Positions 17,926 to 26,591 of a stretch of 64,000 bases of DNA are shown here, piece by piece. A program made the translations under genes and the position numbers. Under the pieces are notes generated by a model. The model made no database searches, was not told the DNA's origin, and worked only from the letters and a program-made list of their open reading frames with translations. Origin of the DNA: Deinococcus ruber (GTDB lineage Bacteria; Deinococcota; Deinococci; Deinococcales; Deinococcaceae); contig NZ_BMQL01000022.1 in the NCBI RefSeq assembly GCF_014648095.1, positions 27,004-91,003 of the forward strand, in the 5' to 3' direction. Each line of letters starts with the position of its first letter. Position 1 is the first letter of the stretch.

Positions 17926-18629
17926 CAGACACCCAGATACCGCTGCACAGCTCCGGTCGGCGTTTCTGCTGTCAGCCCGGTTTCGACCAGTCGGCCTTTC
18001 TGCATCACGTAATAGCGGTCGGCAAAAGCCCAGGCGAAATCCAGATACTGCTCGACCAGCAGCACCGCCACCCGCAGTTCCTGGCGAATGCGCGTCAGCG
18101 CCGTTTCGATCTCCTGCACGATGCTCGGCTGGATCCCCTCGGTGGGTTCGTCGAGCAGCAGATAGCGCGGCTTCGTCACCAGGGCGCGGCCAATCGCCAC
18201 CTGCTGCTGCTGCCCGCCGCTCAGGTTTCCGGCCTTGCGGCCCGCCATATCGCGGCAGATGGGGAAGAGGTCGTAGACCAGTTCGGGAATCTCGCGCTTC
18301 ACCGTTCCCCGGCCTCCCAGCGCGGGCAGGCCCATCAGCAGATTCTCGTGCACGCTGAGCTGCGAGAACAGCCCCCGGCCCTGCGGCACATACGCCAGCC
18401 CACTGCGGGCGCGGGCGAAGGCGGGCGTGCGTTCGACCTGTTCGCCGTTCAGCCGCACGCCGCCCCCCATCACCGGATGCAGCCCGCTGATGGTTCGCAG
18501 CAGCGTCGTCTTGCCCACGCCGTTGCGCCCGATCAGCGTCACGGCCTCGGCGTCGGCAATTTCCAGATTCACGTCCCAGAGCACCTGACTCTGCCCATAC
18601 GCGGCGCTGACATTTTCAAGTTTGAGCAT
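17925..18629 (-). CDS. urtE: Urea ABC transporter, ATP-binding subunit UrtE
   Basis: A 234-residue cytoplasmic ATPase of the branched-chain/urea transporter class (LivF-like). Walker A GRNGVGKTT, ABC signature LSGGQQQQ, Walker B YLLLDEPTEG and the H-loop region are all present. It pairs with UrtD to energise urea import through UrtB/UrtC. Its start overlaps the end of urtD by 14 bases. Last gene of the five-gene minus-strand operon. UrtE rather than LivF is inferred from the complete urtABCDE order and UrtA identity. Confidence 0.9.
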   Translation of the reverse strand: MLKLENVSAAYGQSQVLWDVNLEIADAEAVTLIGRNGVGKTTLLRTISGLHPVMGGGVRLNGEQVERTPAFARARSGLAYVPQGRGLFSQLSVHENLLMGLPALGGRGTVKREIPELVYDLFPICRDMAGRKAGNLSGGQQQQVAIGRALVTKPRYLLLDEPTEGIQPSIVQEIETALTRIRQELRVAVLLVEQYLDFAWAFADRYYVMQKGRLVETGLTAETPTGAVQRYLGV

Positions 18630-19416
18630 GTTCGGCTCCTGTGGGTGCTTCTTTGGGCCGCCCCAGATAGATTTCCATCACCTCGGCGTCGGCCCTGAGT
18701 GCGGCGAGGTCGCCCTCGCGGAACACCTGCCCCTGGTGCAGCACCGTGATCGGCGCGTTCAGCAGCTCGACGAACTGCATGTCGTGGTCGATCACCAGCA
18801 CGGTATGTCTGCCCGCCAGCGAGCGGATCAGTTCGGCGGTCTGAGCGGTTTCCTGGGCGGTCATTCCGGCGGTGGGTTCGTCGAGCAGCAGCAGTTCGGG
18901 TTCCGCCGCCACCACCATTCCGATTTCCAGCCACTGCTTTTCCCCGTGCGCCAGCAGCGAGGCGAGCTGGCCCGCTTTGCCGCTCAGCCCGGTCAGCGTC
19001 AGCAGTTCGTTCACGCGGGCGGTCTCGGCGGCGCTGGCTCCCGGTTTCAGGCTGGCAAACACGCCCTTGCGGCGCTTGGCGGCCACCCGCAGATTTTCAC
19101 GCACGCTCAGTCCGTCGAGTACGCCGGGGGCCTGAAATTTCCGGCAGATGCCCAGATTGGCAATCTTGTATTCCGGCAGCCTGATAATGGACTGCCCCCG
19201 GTAGCGCACGTCGCCCGACGCGGGCCGCACCTTGCCGATAATGGTGTCGAGCAGCGTGGATTTGCCTGCACCGTTGGGGCCGATCAGCACCCGCAGGCTG
19301 CCACGCGCCACGCTGAGGCTCAGATTCTGGATGGCCTTGAAGCCGTCGAAGCTGACCGTGATGTTCTGCACGTCCAGCAGGGGCAGATGATCGGGCTGGA
19401 GCGGGGAAGCCGTCAT
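18616..19416 (-). CDS. urtD: Urea ABC transporter, ATP-binding subunit UrtD
   Basis: A 266-residue ATPase of the LivG/UrtD class. Walker A IGPNGAGKST, the UrtD-like stretch CRKFQAPGVLDGLSVRENL, Walker B LLLLDEPTAGM and the H-loop VIDHDMQFV. The canonical LSGG signature is replaced by LAHGEKQW, as is typical of UrtD proteins. ATG overlaps the urtC stop as ATGA, indicating translational coupling. Confidence 0.92.
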   Translation of the reverse strand: MTASPLQPDHLPLLDVQNITVSFDGFKAIQNLSLSVARGSLRVLIGPNGAGKSTLLDTIIGKVRPASGDVRYRGQSIIRLPEYKIANLGICRKFQAPGVLDGLSVRENLRVAAKRRKGVFASLKPGASAAETARVNELLTLTGLSGKAGQLASLLAHGEKQWLEIGMVVAAEPELLLLDEPTAGMTAQETAQTAELIRSLAGRHTVLVIDHDMQFVELLNAPITVLHQGQVFREGDLAALRADAEVMEIYLGRPKEAPTGAEHAQT

Positions 19417-20516
19417 GCCTGCTCACCCGTCTTGGATGGAGAGGGCAGCGGAAGGTCGGCGCGTCCGGTGTCCACTTCGGCGACTCCGGCGGCTCTCCGG
19501 CGGTTCAGCAGGCCCGCCACCCCCTGCGGCAGCACCAGCACCACCAGCACGAACAGCGCTCCCATGATGTACAGCCACGCATCGGGCACCGCGCTGGAAA
19601 TCTTGTCTTTGGCGAGCTGACCCGCGACCATGCCGCCCACCGCGCCCACGATGCTGGCCCGCCCACCCAGCGCCACCCACACCACCAGTTCGATGCTGAA
19701 GGTCACGCCGATCATGGCGGGCGAGATGGTACCCAGATGCACGGTATACAGCGCCCCGCTCAGGCCCGAGAGCAGGCCACCGAAGGCAAACGCGGCGATC
19801 TTGTAGGCGGCGGGGTTGTAGCCCAGAAACCGCACGCGGTTCTCGTTGCCCTGAATGGCGGTCAGCAGCGAGCCGAAATGCGTGCGGAGCAGCCAGTTGG
19901 TGCCTGCCATGCACACGCCCAGAATCAGCAGCGTGACCCAGTACAGCCCGTGCGTCACTGCCTCGCCCGCCGCGCCGCTGCTCCGCAGATCGATGCCCAG
20001 AAAGGTCTGAAAGTCGGTGATGCCGTTGGTGCCGCTCGTCAGGCCCTGCGAGCCGTTCAGCCACGTCACGAAGGCGAGCACCAGCGCCTGCGTGATGATG
20101 CTGACGTACACGCCCGTGATGCGCCGCCGGAACATCAGCCACGCCACCAGCCCCGCTGCCAGCGCCGGAAGAATCAGAACCATCGCCAGGGCAAACGGCG
20201 CACTGGCAAACGGTTTCCAGAACCACGGCAGGTTCTCCACGCCGTTGTACACCATGAAATCGGGCAACTCACCTTTGGCGGTGGCGGCCAGTTTCAGATG
20301 CATCGCCAGCGCGTAGCCGCCGAGTCCGAAAAACAGCCCCTGCCCCAGGCTCAGAATCCCGGTGCGCCCCCACACCACGCAGATGCCCAGCGCGGCAATA
20401 CTCAGCGCCAGAACGCGGCCCAGCAGCGTCAGCGAGTACGCGCCCAGGTAGAACGGGGCGGCGATCAGGGCGGCGGCAACGACCAGCAGCAGGGCCGTCT
20501 GAGTCGTCTTGTTCAT
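19413..20516 (-). CDS. urtC: Urea ABC transporter permease UrtC
   Basis: A 367-residue inner-membrane permease of the LivM/UrtC family with about 9-10 hydrophobic helices and the conserved cytoplasmic block HFGSLLTAIQGNENRVRFLGY. Start chosen at 20516 (MNKTTQTALLL), 11 bases after the urtB stop; the longer frame to 21242 is only open sequence antisense-phase to urtB. It forms the translocation pore with UrtB. Confidence 0.92.
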   Translation of the reverse strand: MNKTTQTALLLVVAAALIAAPFYLGAYSLTLLGRVLALSIAALGICVVWGRTGILSLGQGLFFGLGGYALAMHLKLAATAKGELPDFMVYNGVENLPWFWKPFASAPFALAMVLILPALAAGLVAWLMFRRRITGVYVSIITQALVLAFVTWLNGSQGLTSGTNGITDFQTFLGIDLRSSGAAGEAVTHGLYWVTLLILGVCMAGTNWLLRTHFGSLLTAIQGNENRVRFLGYNPAAYKIAAFAFGGLLSGLSGALYTVHLGTISPAMIGVTFSIELVVWVALGGRASIVGAVGGMVAGQLAKDKISSAVPDAWLYIMGALFVLVVLVLPQGVAGLLNRRRAAGVAEVDTGRADLPLPSPSKTGEQA

Positions 20517-20527
20517 CGCGCCCCCGG

Positions 20528-21433
20528 TCACGCGTCCTCCAGCGCCCGTGAGCGGGTGGGAATCAGGCCTTTGGGCTTCCACTGGAGGAAGGCCACCACC
20601 AGAATCAGCATGATCGCCTGCGCCAGACTGGAACTGGTCAGACCCTCGGCCAGCGCAGTGGTAAAGCCCAGCAGCAGCGCCGCCGCGCCCGCGCCCAGCA
20701 CGCTGCCCACCCCGCCGACCACCACCACCAGAAAGGCATTGACGATATACGCCGAGCCGACTGCCGGATTGACCGGTGACAGCAGCGCCAGCCCCACGCC
20801 CGCGATGCCCGCGATGCCCGCACCCAGCGCAAAGACCAGCATATCGAGCTGCCGGGTATTCACGCCCAGCGCCGCCGCCATCTCGCGGTTCTGATTCACG
20901 GCCCGCACGTGCATTCCGAAGCGGCTGCGGCTCAGAAGCAGCCACATTCCGCCCAGCACCAGTGCAGAGAGCACGATCACAAACAGGCGCACATACGGAA
21001 ATGTCAGGCTGTCGAGGGGGCCGCCGTGCACGGTGACGGCCCCGTTCAGCCAGTCGGGAGCCGTCACGGGCACGCCCGTACTGCCAAAAATCTGCCGCGC
21101 CCCCTGCTGCAAGATCAGGCTGATGCCCCAGGTGGCGAGCAGGGTATCGAGTGGACGCCCGTACAGCCGCCGAATAACCGTCGCCTCCAGCAGTGCGCCC
21201 AGCAGCGCCGTTCCGACAAAGGCCAGCGGAAACGCCAGCCACAGGAAGCCAGGCCCGGCGACCTTGGCGGCGATGAACGTCAGGTAGCCGCCGATCATCA
21301 GAAATTCGCCGTGCGCCATATTGATGACGCGCATCAGGCCAAAGCTGAGCGCCAGTCCCAGCGCCGTGAGCAGCAGCAGGCTGGCGACCGACAGGCCGGT
21401 AAACAGTTGTCCGGACAGAAACACAGGATCCAT
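20528..21433 (-). CDS. urtB: Urea ABC transporter permease UrtB
   Basis: A 301-residue permease of the LivH/UrtB family with about eight hydrophobic helices. Family blocks include FGLMRVINMAHGEFLMIGGY near the N-terminus and FGMHVRAVNQNREMAAALGV in the middle. AAGGAG four bases upstream of ATG 21433 supports the start. It is separated from urtA by 222 bases holding a strong hairpin, so it is probably expressed at a lower level than the binding protein. Confidence 0.92.
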   Translation of the reverse strand: MDPVFLSGQLFTGLSVASLLLLTALGLALSFGLMRVINMAHGEFLMIGGYLTFIAAKVAGPGFLWLAFPLAFVGTALLGALLEATVIRRLYGRPLDTLLATWGISLILQQGARQIFGSTGVPVTAPDWLNGAVTVHGGPLDSLTFPYVRLFVIVLSALVLGGMWLLLSRSRFGMHVRAVNQNREMAAALGVNTRQLDMLVFALGAGIAGIAGVGLALLSPVNPAVGSAYIVNAFLVVVVGGVGSVLGAGAAALLLGFTTALAEGLTSSSLAQAIMLILVVAFLQWKPKGLIPTRSRALEDA

Positions 21434-21578
21434 AGGGCTCCTTGAAGAGTGGAGGGCTGAGGAACCGGGGCGGGCAGGGCCGAACGGAAAGGATGACTTA
21501 AAGGGCTGCGTCTATCAAATGGCGGGGCGATCAAATTGCCGTCTGTGAGGCATTCTTCTGATGTTTCAGACTCTGAAT

Positions 21579-21619
21579 GCCTCTTCCCGCACCTACCAAA
21601 CACCCGTGCAGGAAGAGGC
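21579..21619 (-). terminator. urtA-urtB intergenic hairpin (attenuator or RNA-processing stem)
   Basis: On the minus strand GCCTCTTCCTGCAC and GTGCGGGAAGAGGC form a 14-bp stem with one U-G pair and a 13-nt loop, about 36 bases beyond the urtA stop. No T-tract follows, so partial termination or 3' protection of urtA mRNA is more likely than full stop. Confidence 0.55.
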
Positions 21620-21655
21620 CCGAAGCTGTTGCTAACGCCTACTTCTCAACGTCAC

Positions 21656-22846
21656 TCAGGGGCAGGTTTTGCCCGGGAACGCCAGCGCGTCGTAGGGCTG
21701 TGGGGCCACCACGCCTTTGCTCTGCCCGATCACCTTGAACTGTCCGCCCGCGCCCGACATGCCGGTATAGACCGTCTGGGTCAGGCTGCCGTTGGCGTCC
21801 ACGGTGATCTTGCCCAGCGGGCTGTCCACGCTGATACCCACGATGGCCTTCCTGACCGCCGCCGGATCGAAGCTCTTGGCCTTCTCGACGGCGGCCTTCC
21901 ACAGATACACGTCCATGTAGGCGTGCGCCATCGGGTCGGTAATGGCGGCGTTCGCCCCGTACTTTTTCTGGTATGCGGCCACAAACTTCTTGTTGGCAGC
22001 GTTGGGCAGGCTCTGGAAGTAGTTCCAGGTGGCGTACTGTCCGGTCAGCAGGGCCGGGCCGATGCTCTGGGCTTCCTGCTCGGCGATACTGAAGCTGATG
22101 ACCGGCAGCGTCTTGGCGCTGTAACCCGCCGCCTGATACTGCTTGAAGAACGATACGTTGCTGTCGCCGTTCAGCGTGTTGATGATCACGTCGGGCTTGG
22201 CGGCCTTGATCTTGTTGATGACGCTGGAAAACTCGGTGCCGCCCAGCGCCACGTATTCTTCGCCTGCCAGCTTGCCCTTCATGTCGGTGATGTGCTTTTT
22301 CAGAATCAGATTGGCGGTGCGCGGATACACGTAATCGCTGCCCAGCAGGAAGATGTTCTTATAGCCCTTGCTCATGGCCCATTCCAGCGCCGGAAGCGCC
22401 TGCTGGTTGGGCTGCGCCCCGGTATAGATGATGTTGGGGCTGCACTCGTTGCCCTCGAACTGTACCGGGTAAAACAGCAGACCCTTGTTCTTCTCGAAGA
22501 CCGGGAGCATGGCCTTGCGGCTCGCGCTCGTCCAGCCGCCGAAGACCGTGGCAACTTTGTCCTGGGTCAGCAGTTTCTCGGCCTTGGTGGCAAAGGTGGG
22601 CCAGTCGCTCGCCCCGTCTTCCTTCACGACCTCGATCTTCTTGCCCATCACGCCGCCGCCTGCATTGATCTCGTCGACGGCCAGCTGAGCGGCATTTGCC
22701 ACCGTGATCTCGGAAATAGACATGGTGCCGGTCAGCGAGTGCAGCACACCGACCTTGACGGTGCCCTGAGCGCTGGCGCTGCCGAACAGGCTCAGCGTGA
22801 GGAGAAGAGTCAGGTGACGTGCGCGGCGGTTGGTCTGGTGATTCAT
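21656..22846 (-). CDS. urtA: Urea ABC transporter substrate-binding protein UrtA
   Basis: A 396-residue periplasmic binding protein. Signal peptide at residues 1-27 (hydrophobic core LTLLLTLSLFG ending ASAQ), then the UrtA/amide-binding fold starting VKVGVLHSLTGTMSISE, with FGGWTSASRKAMLPVFE and the UrtA-typical LFYPVQFEGNECSPN. It captures urea and delivers it to UrtBC. The start at 22846 has AGGGAGT upstream; the slightly longer frame lacks a ribosome site. No urease genes lie in the window. Confidence 0.93.
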   Translation of the reverse strand: MNHQTNRRARHLTLLLTLSLFGSASAQGTVKVGVLHSLTGTMSISEITVANAAQLAVDEINAGGGVMGKKIEVVKEDGASDWPTFATKAEKLLTQDKVATVFGGWTSASRKAMLPVFEKNKGLLFYPVQFEGNECSPNIIYTGAQPNQQALPALEWAMSKGYKNIFLLGSDYVYPRTANLILKKHITDMKGKLAGEEYVALGGTEFSSVINKIKAAKPDVIINTLNGDSNVSFFKQYQAAGYSAKTLPVISFSIAEQEAQSIGPALLTGQYATWNYFQSLPNAANKKFVAAYQKKYGANAAITDPMAHAYMDVYLWKAAVEKAKSFDPAAVRKAIVGISVDSPLGKITVDANGSLTQTVYTGMSGAGGQFKVIGQSKGVVAPQPYDALAFPGKTCP

Positions 22847-22856
22847 CGGGACTCCC

Positions 22857-22890
22857 TGAGGCCAACTTCTGACTGAGGCCAACTTCTGAA
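22857..22890. repeat. Two 17-bp tandem repeats in the urtA leader
   Basis: Copies at 22857-22873 and 22874-22890 differ only at the last base (TGAGGCCAACTTCTGAc/a). They sit directly upstream of the urtA ribosome-binding site. Confidence 0.7.
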
Positions 22891-23164
22891 CGAAGGGCTG
22901 AGCGCAGTGGACATCTTCTTATTCCGGCAATGCAGAAGAATGCCCTCGAACTGTCTGTGCAATCTGTTCAAAAAATCTTTAACAAAATGCACTAACGGCC
23001 TCATGGTACTCCAAAAAATTCATCATGATGAGCAGAGCGTTTGGATTTGTCCAAACATGTGACGGGTGACGTGTCGTTCCCTGAAGTGTGGGCAGATTGC
23101 GGGCCTCTCAGTTGTCTCCAGAAATTCTCAACTGTGGGTAAAGAGGGGGCACAACACGCCGCAT

Positions 23165-23170
23165 TATCCT
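23165..23170 (+). promoter_or_regulatory. -10 box of leaderless promoter for the histidine kinase
   Basis: TATCCT followed by six bases and ATG 23177; used to choose that start over an upstream frame opening at 23066. Confidence 0.55.
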
Positions 23171-23176
23171 GACCGC

Positions 23177-26100
23177 ATGGCTGCTGCCCGATCCGCGTCT
23201 CAGGTGTTGTCGCTCAGCGAGCGGCTCCAGGACGTGACCGAACATCTGGCCTCGGCCACCACACAGGACGCGGTGTTTGAGGCGGTGCTGCGTCCGGCTC
23301 TGGACGCACTGGGCGCGGTAGCGGGCGTGGTGCTGGTGATGGCTGCCGGGCGGCTGGAACTGGCAGCGTCACACCGAAGTGGGGCCAGCTGGACACCGAG
23401 CGTGTGGCAGGATGGCCCGCTTGAACCTGGCAGCCCCACCGCCGACGCACTGAACCGGCGCGAGCCTCTGTATTTCGAGCACGCTGGGGCGCTCGGTGCG
23501 GCGTATCCACTGCTGGAGGCCCACAGCGGCGGCGTGGCTCCGGTTGCCAGTGCGCTGCTGCCGATGTTTACAGGTGAGCGTCCACTGGGTTGCATTGCGC
23601 TGGATTTTTCTGAGCCGCACGTTTTTACCCGCAAGGAGCGCCGCTTTCTGCGAACTCTCAGTGCTCAGTGCGGCATTGCTCTCGAACGCGCCCATCTGAG
23701 CCTGAATCTGGAGCGGCAGGTGCAGGAGCGGACCGCCCAGCTCGAAACCGAGATGCGTGCCCAGGAAGCGTTCGTGGCCTTCAGCGAGGCGGTGGGCAGC
23801 GAACTGGACGTGCAGTTGCTGGCTCAGCAGGCGCTGAATCTGCTGAATCTGCGCTTTCCCGGCAGTACCGGCGCGTACTATCAGCTGGAAGACGACCTGT
23901 GGAAACTGCGCCGCCACACCGATGACCTGTACGACACCCCCGAGCTGCTTCAGCTGCTGAAAGACGGGCTGCCCCGCGACACGCCGATGTTTCTACAGGC
24001 GTTTCGCAGCCATCGCCCGACATTTGTGAACGGCTGGGATTCCGAGCGCGAGCAGGTGCAGCGTACCGAGGACTACGCGGCGGTATCGGCGTATCCGCTG
24101 GTGCAGGCAGACGGCAGAGTTCGCGCCATGCTGGTGGTCGGTCTGAAAGATCAGACGAGCTGGGCCGAACGCGACCGGGCAGTGTTCCGGGCGGTCGGAC
24201 GGAGCCTGAATCTGGCGCTCGACCGCAGCGTGCAGACCGAGGTGATGCGCCAGCAGAACGACGAACTCGCGGCCCGCACACGCGCCCTCGAAGCCTTTGC
24301 TCAGCTGACCGCCGATCTGAGCGTGCAGCGCGATCCGTATGCGCTGGTGCAGCGGGCGCAGGAGGTGGCGCTGTCGCTGTTGCCGCCCGGCTATACGCTG
24401 TATTACGAGCGTAGCGAGACGCGGTGGCGCAACCGTGTTCAGGTTGGCGACGTGGGCGAACCGGCCCTGCAAGCCTTCATAGATGCCGGGCCGCTCGTGG
24501 GCCAGACCCCCAGCGTGGATGTGGCCTGGGAGACCCGTCAGCCGCTGTATCAGGACGACTACGCACGCGGCAGCGACACGCCTGACGAGATGGTGCAGCA
24601 CGTGGGCGCGGCGGCGTCACTGCCGATTCTGAATGCAGGAGAGCCGGTCGGCATTCTGATCGTGGTGCTGTTTGGTCGGCGCAACTGGACGCATACCGAC
24701 CGTGCTGTTCTGGAAACGATGGTCAGCAGCCTCGAACTGGCACTCGACCGTGCGCGGCAGGCGCGGCAACTGGAAGAAGAACGCGCCTCGCTCGAAACCT
24801 TTGTGGCCTTTACCGAGGCGGCCAGCAGCATCGATCAGCTCGGCGACCTGTCGCGCACGGCCTTTGCCACCATCCAGGCGCTGTTTCCCGGCAGTACGGT
24901 GGCGCTCTACGAACTGCACGAAGGTCTGTGGAAGGCCACTCACCACGCCGATGACATGCGGCCGGAACTGGCGAAGCTGATCGAGGCGGGCCTGCCGCCG
25001 ACCACGCCGATCTTTGCTCAGCTGATGAAGGAGAAACGCCCGGTCTTTGTAGACCACTGGTCTGCCGACACCGAGGAGATCGCTCATTCGCAGACGATTC
25101 AGACCGCGTGCCTGTATCCGGTCTTTCAGGACGGCGAGGTATGCGCGGCGCTGGGCGTGGGCCTGGAACATCAGCCGAGTTGGAGTGACCGCGACCGCAC
25201 GGTGGTGCTGGCGATGGGCCGCAGTTTTACGCTGCTGTACGACCGAATCTCGACGCTGGAGGCGCTGGCGGCCCGGCAGCGCGAGGCCGAAAGCCGCACG
25301 CAGTCGCTCGAAGCCTTTGCGCTGCTGACCCGCGATCTGGGCGTGCAGGGCGACCGGGCAGCGCTGGTACGGCGGGCGCAGGAAGTGGTGCTGTCGGTGC
25401 TGGGCGAGGGATTTGCCGGATATTTCGAGCCAGACGCTGCCCGCACGCACTGGCGACTGATCTCGGGCGCGGGTGCGCTGCCCTTTCCAGAACTTCAACC
25501 CATCGTCGAGACCGGACTGGACTGGGCGCACACCCAGACGCTGTGGCTGCCCTGGACAACCGGCCTGCCGCTGTATCAGGACATCTACGACCGCTCGACC
25601 GATGGCCTGGAAGACCTGTTCGGCCCCTTTCCGGTAGACGGAGCGACGGCTGCGGTGCCACTGCTTCAGGGGTCTAAACCAGTCGGGGTGTTTGCCGTGT
25701 GGATGTCGGCGGCCCGTCCGTGGCGCAAGGTTGACCGCGCCGTACTGGAGGGCGTTCTGCGGAGTCTGGAGGTGGCGCTTGAGCGTGCCGAGAGCGTGGC
25801 GCAACTGGCCGAGCGCTCACGCGATCTGGAACACAGCAACAGCGACCTGAGGAGTGCAAACGAGGAACTCGAAGCCTTCGCGTATTCGGTGTCGCACGAC
25901 CTGCGAACTCCGGTGCGTCATATCCGGGGCTTCAACAATCTGCTGCGCGGCGCTCTGGGCGAACCGCTCGACGACAAGGCCCGGCGCTACCTGAGCGTCA
26001 TCGACGACGCCGCCAAACGCATGGATACGCTGATCGAGGCGATGCTGGACCTGTCGCGCACCTCGCGTCTGCCGCTGCGCTCCGAGACGGTCGATCTGAA

Positions 26101-26566
26101 TGCCCTGACCAGTGCGGTACTGTCGGAACTGGAACCCGAAACGGCGGGCCGACAGGTCGAATGGGTGATTTCCTCGCTGCCGCAGGTGCAGGGCGACGCG
26201 GCCACGCTGCGGCAGGTGCTGATGAATCTGCTGTCCAACGCCCTGAAATACACCCGGACGCGTCCGCTCGCCCGCATCGAGGTGAGGGCCGACGAGCAGC
26301 AGGAGATGTGGTTTATTCACGTGCAGGACAACGGTGTGGGCTTCGACGAGAAGTATGCGGGCAAGCTCTTCGGCGTGTTTCAGCGCCTGCACCGTCAGGA
26401 CGACTTCGAGGGCGTCGGCGTGGGCCTTGCCAATGTGCGCCGCATCATTCTGCGTCACCGTGGAGAGGTCTTTGCGAGCAGCAGACCCGGTGAAGGGGCG
26501 ACCTTCTCGTTTTCGCTCCCGAAAGACGAGCGGGACAGCGCAGGCAGAACCGCAAATGTAATCTAA
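23177..26566 (+). CDS. Multi-GAF sensor histidine kinase
   Basis: A 1129-residue soluble kinase with five successive GAF-like modules (~1-175, 190-355, 365-540, 545-705, 715-890), then a dimerisation/phosphoacceptor domain (~905-970, H-box SVSHDLRTPVRH) and an ATPase domain (~1010-1120: N-box LMNLLSNALKYTR, G1 VQDNGVGFDE, G2 GVGVGLANV). The kinase core is of the bacteriophytochrome-like type. GAF2 resembles GAF4 and GAF3 resembles GAF5, so a two-GAF unit was duplicated. No PHY domain or clear chromophore Cys was identified, and no response regulator is adjacent. Confidence 0.9.
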   Translation: MAAARSASQVLSLSERLQDVTEHLASATTQDAVFEAVLRPALDALGAVAGVVLVMAAGRLELAASHRSGASWTPSVWQDGPLEPGSPTADALNRREPLYFEHAGALGAAYPLLEAHSGGVAPVASALLPMFTGERPLGCIALDFSEPHVFTRKERRFLRTLSAQCGIALERAHLSLNLERQVQERTAQLETEMRAQEAFVAFSEAVGSELDVQLLAQQALNLLNLRFPGSTGAYYQLEDDLWKLRRHTDDLYDTPELLQLLKDGLPRDTPMFLQAFRSHRPTFVNGWDSEREQVQRTEDYAAVSAYPLVQADGRVRAMLVVGLKDQTSWAERDRAVFRAVGRSLNLALDRSVQTEVMRQQNDELAARTRALEAFAQLTADLSVQRDPYALVQRAQEVALSLLPPGYTLYYERSETRWRNRVQVGDVGEPALQAFIDAGPLVGQTPSVDVAWETRQPLYQDDYARGSDTPDEMVQHVGAAASLPILNAGEPVGILIVVLFGRRNWTHTDRAVLETMVSSLELALDRARQARQLEEERASLETFVAFTEAASSIDQLGDLSRTAFATIQALFPGSTVALYELHEGLWKATHHADDMRPELAKLIEAGLPPTTPIFAQLMKEKRPVFVDHWSADTEEIAHSQTIQTACLYPVFQDGEVCAALGVGLEHQPSWSDRDRTVVLAMGRSFTLLYDRISTLEALAARQREAESRTQSLEAFALLTRDLGVQGDRAALVRRAQEVVLSVLGEGFAGYFEPDAARTHWRLISGAGALPFPELQPIVETGLDWAHTQTLWLPWTTGLPLYQDIYDRSTDGLEDLFGPFPVDGATAAVPLLQGSKPVGVFAVWMSAARPWRKVDRAVLEGVLRSLEVALERAESVAQLAERSRDLEHSNSDLRSANEELEAFAYSVSHDLRTPVRHIRGFNNLLRGALGEPLDDKARRYLSVIDDAAKRMDTLIEAMLDLSRTSRLPLRSETVDLNALTSAVLSELEPETAGRQVEWVISSLPQVQGDAATLRQVLMNLLSNALKYTRTRPLARIEVRADEQQEMWFIHVQDNGVGFDEKYAGKLFGVFQRLHRQDDFEGVGVGLANVRRIILRHRGEVFASSRPGEGATFSFSLPKDERDSAGRTANVI

Positions 26567-26591
26567 ATAACTATGCTACCCTCAGGCGAAG

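Larger units (their letters stand above)
22847..23176. other. 330-base divergent region between urtA and the histidine kinase gene
   Basis: Contains a 17-bp tandem duplication (22857-22890), a perfect 12-bp palindrome TCATCATGATGA (23020-23031), and an inverted repeat GTTTGGA/TCCAAAC (23039-23056). A minus-strand promoter for urtA is possible: TTGGAC (23054-23049) with CATCAT (23030-23025), 18-bp spacer, overlapping the inverted repeat. TATCCT at 23165-23170 ends six bases before the kinase ATG. Confidence 0.4.

Noticed and set aside
19413..21242. 609-codon frame fusing urtC with upstream sequence
   Set aside because: The extra N-terminal part is an alternative frame of urtB; urtC starts cleanly at 20516.
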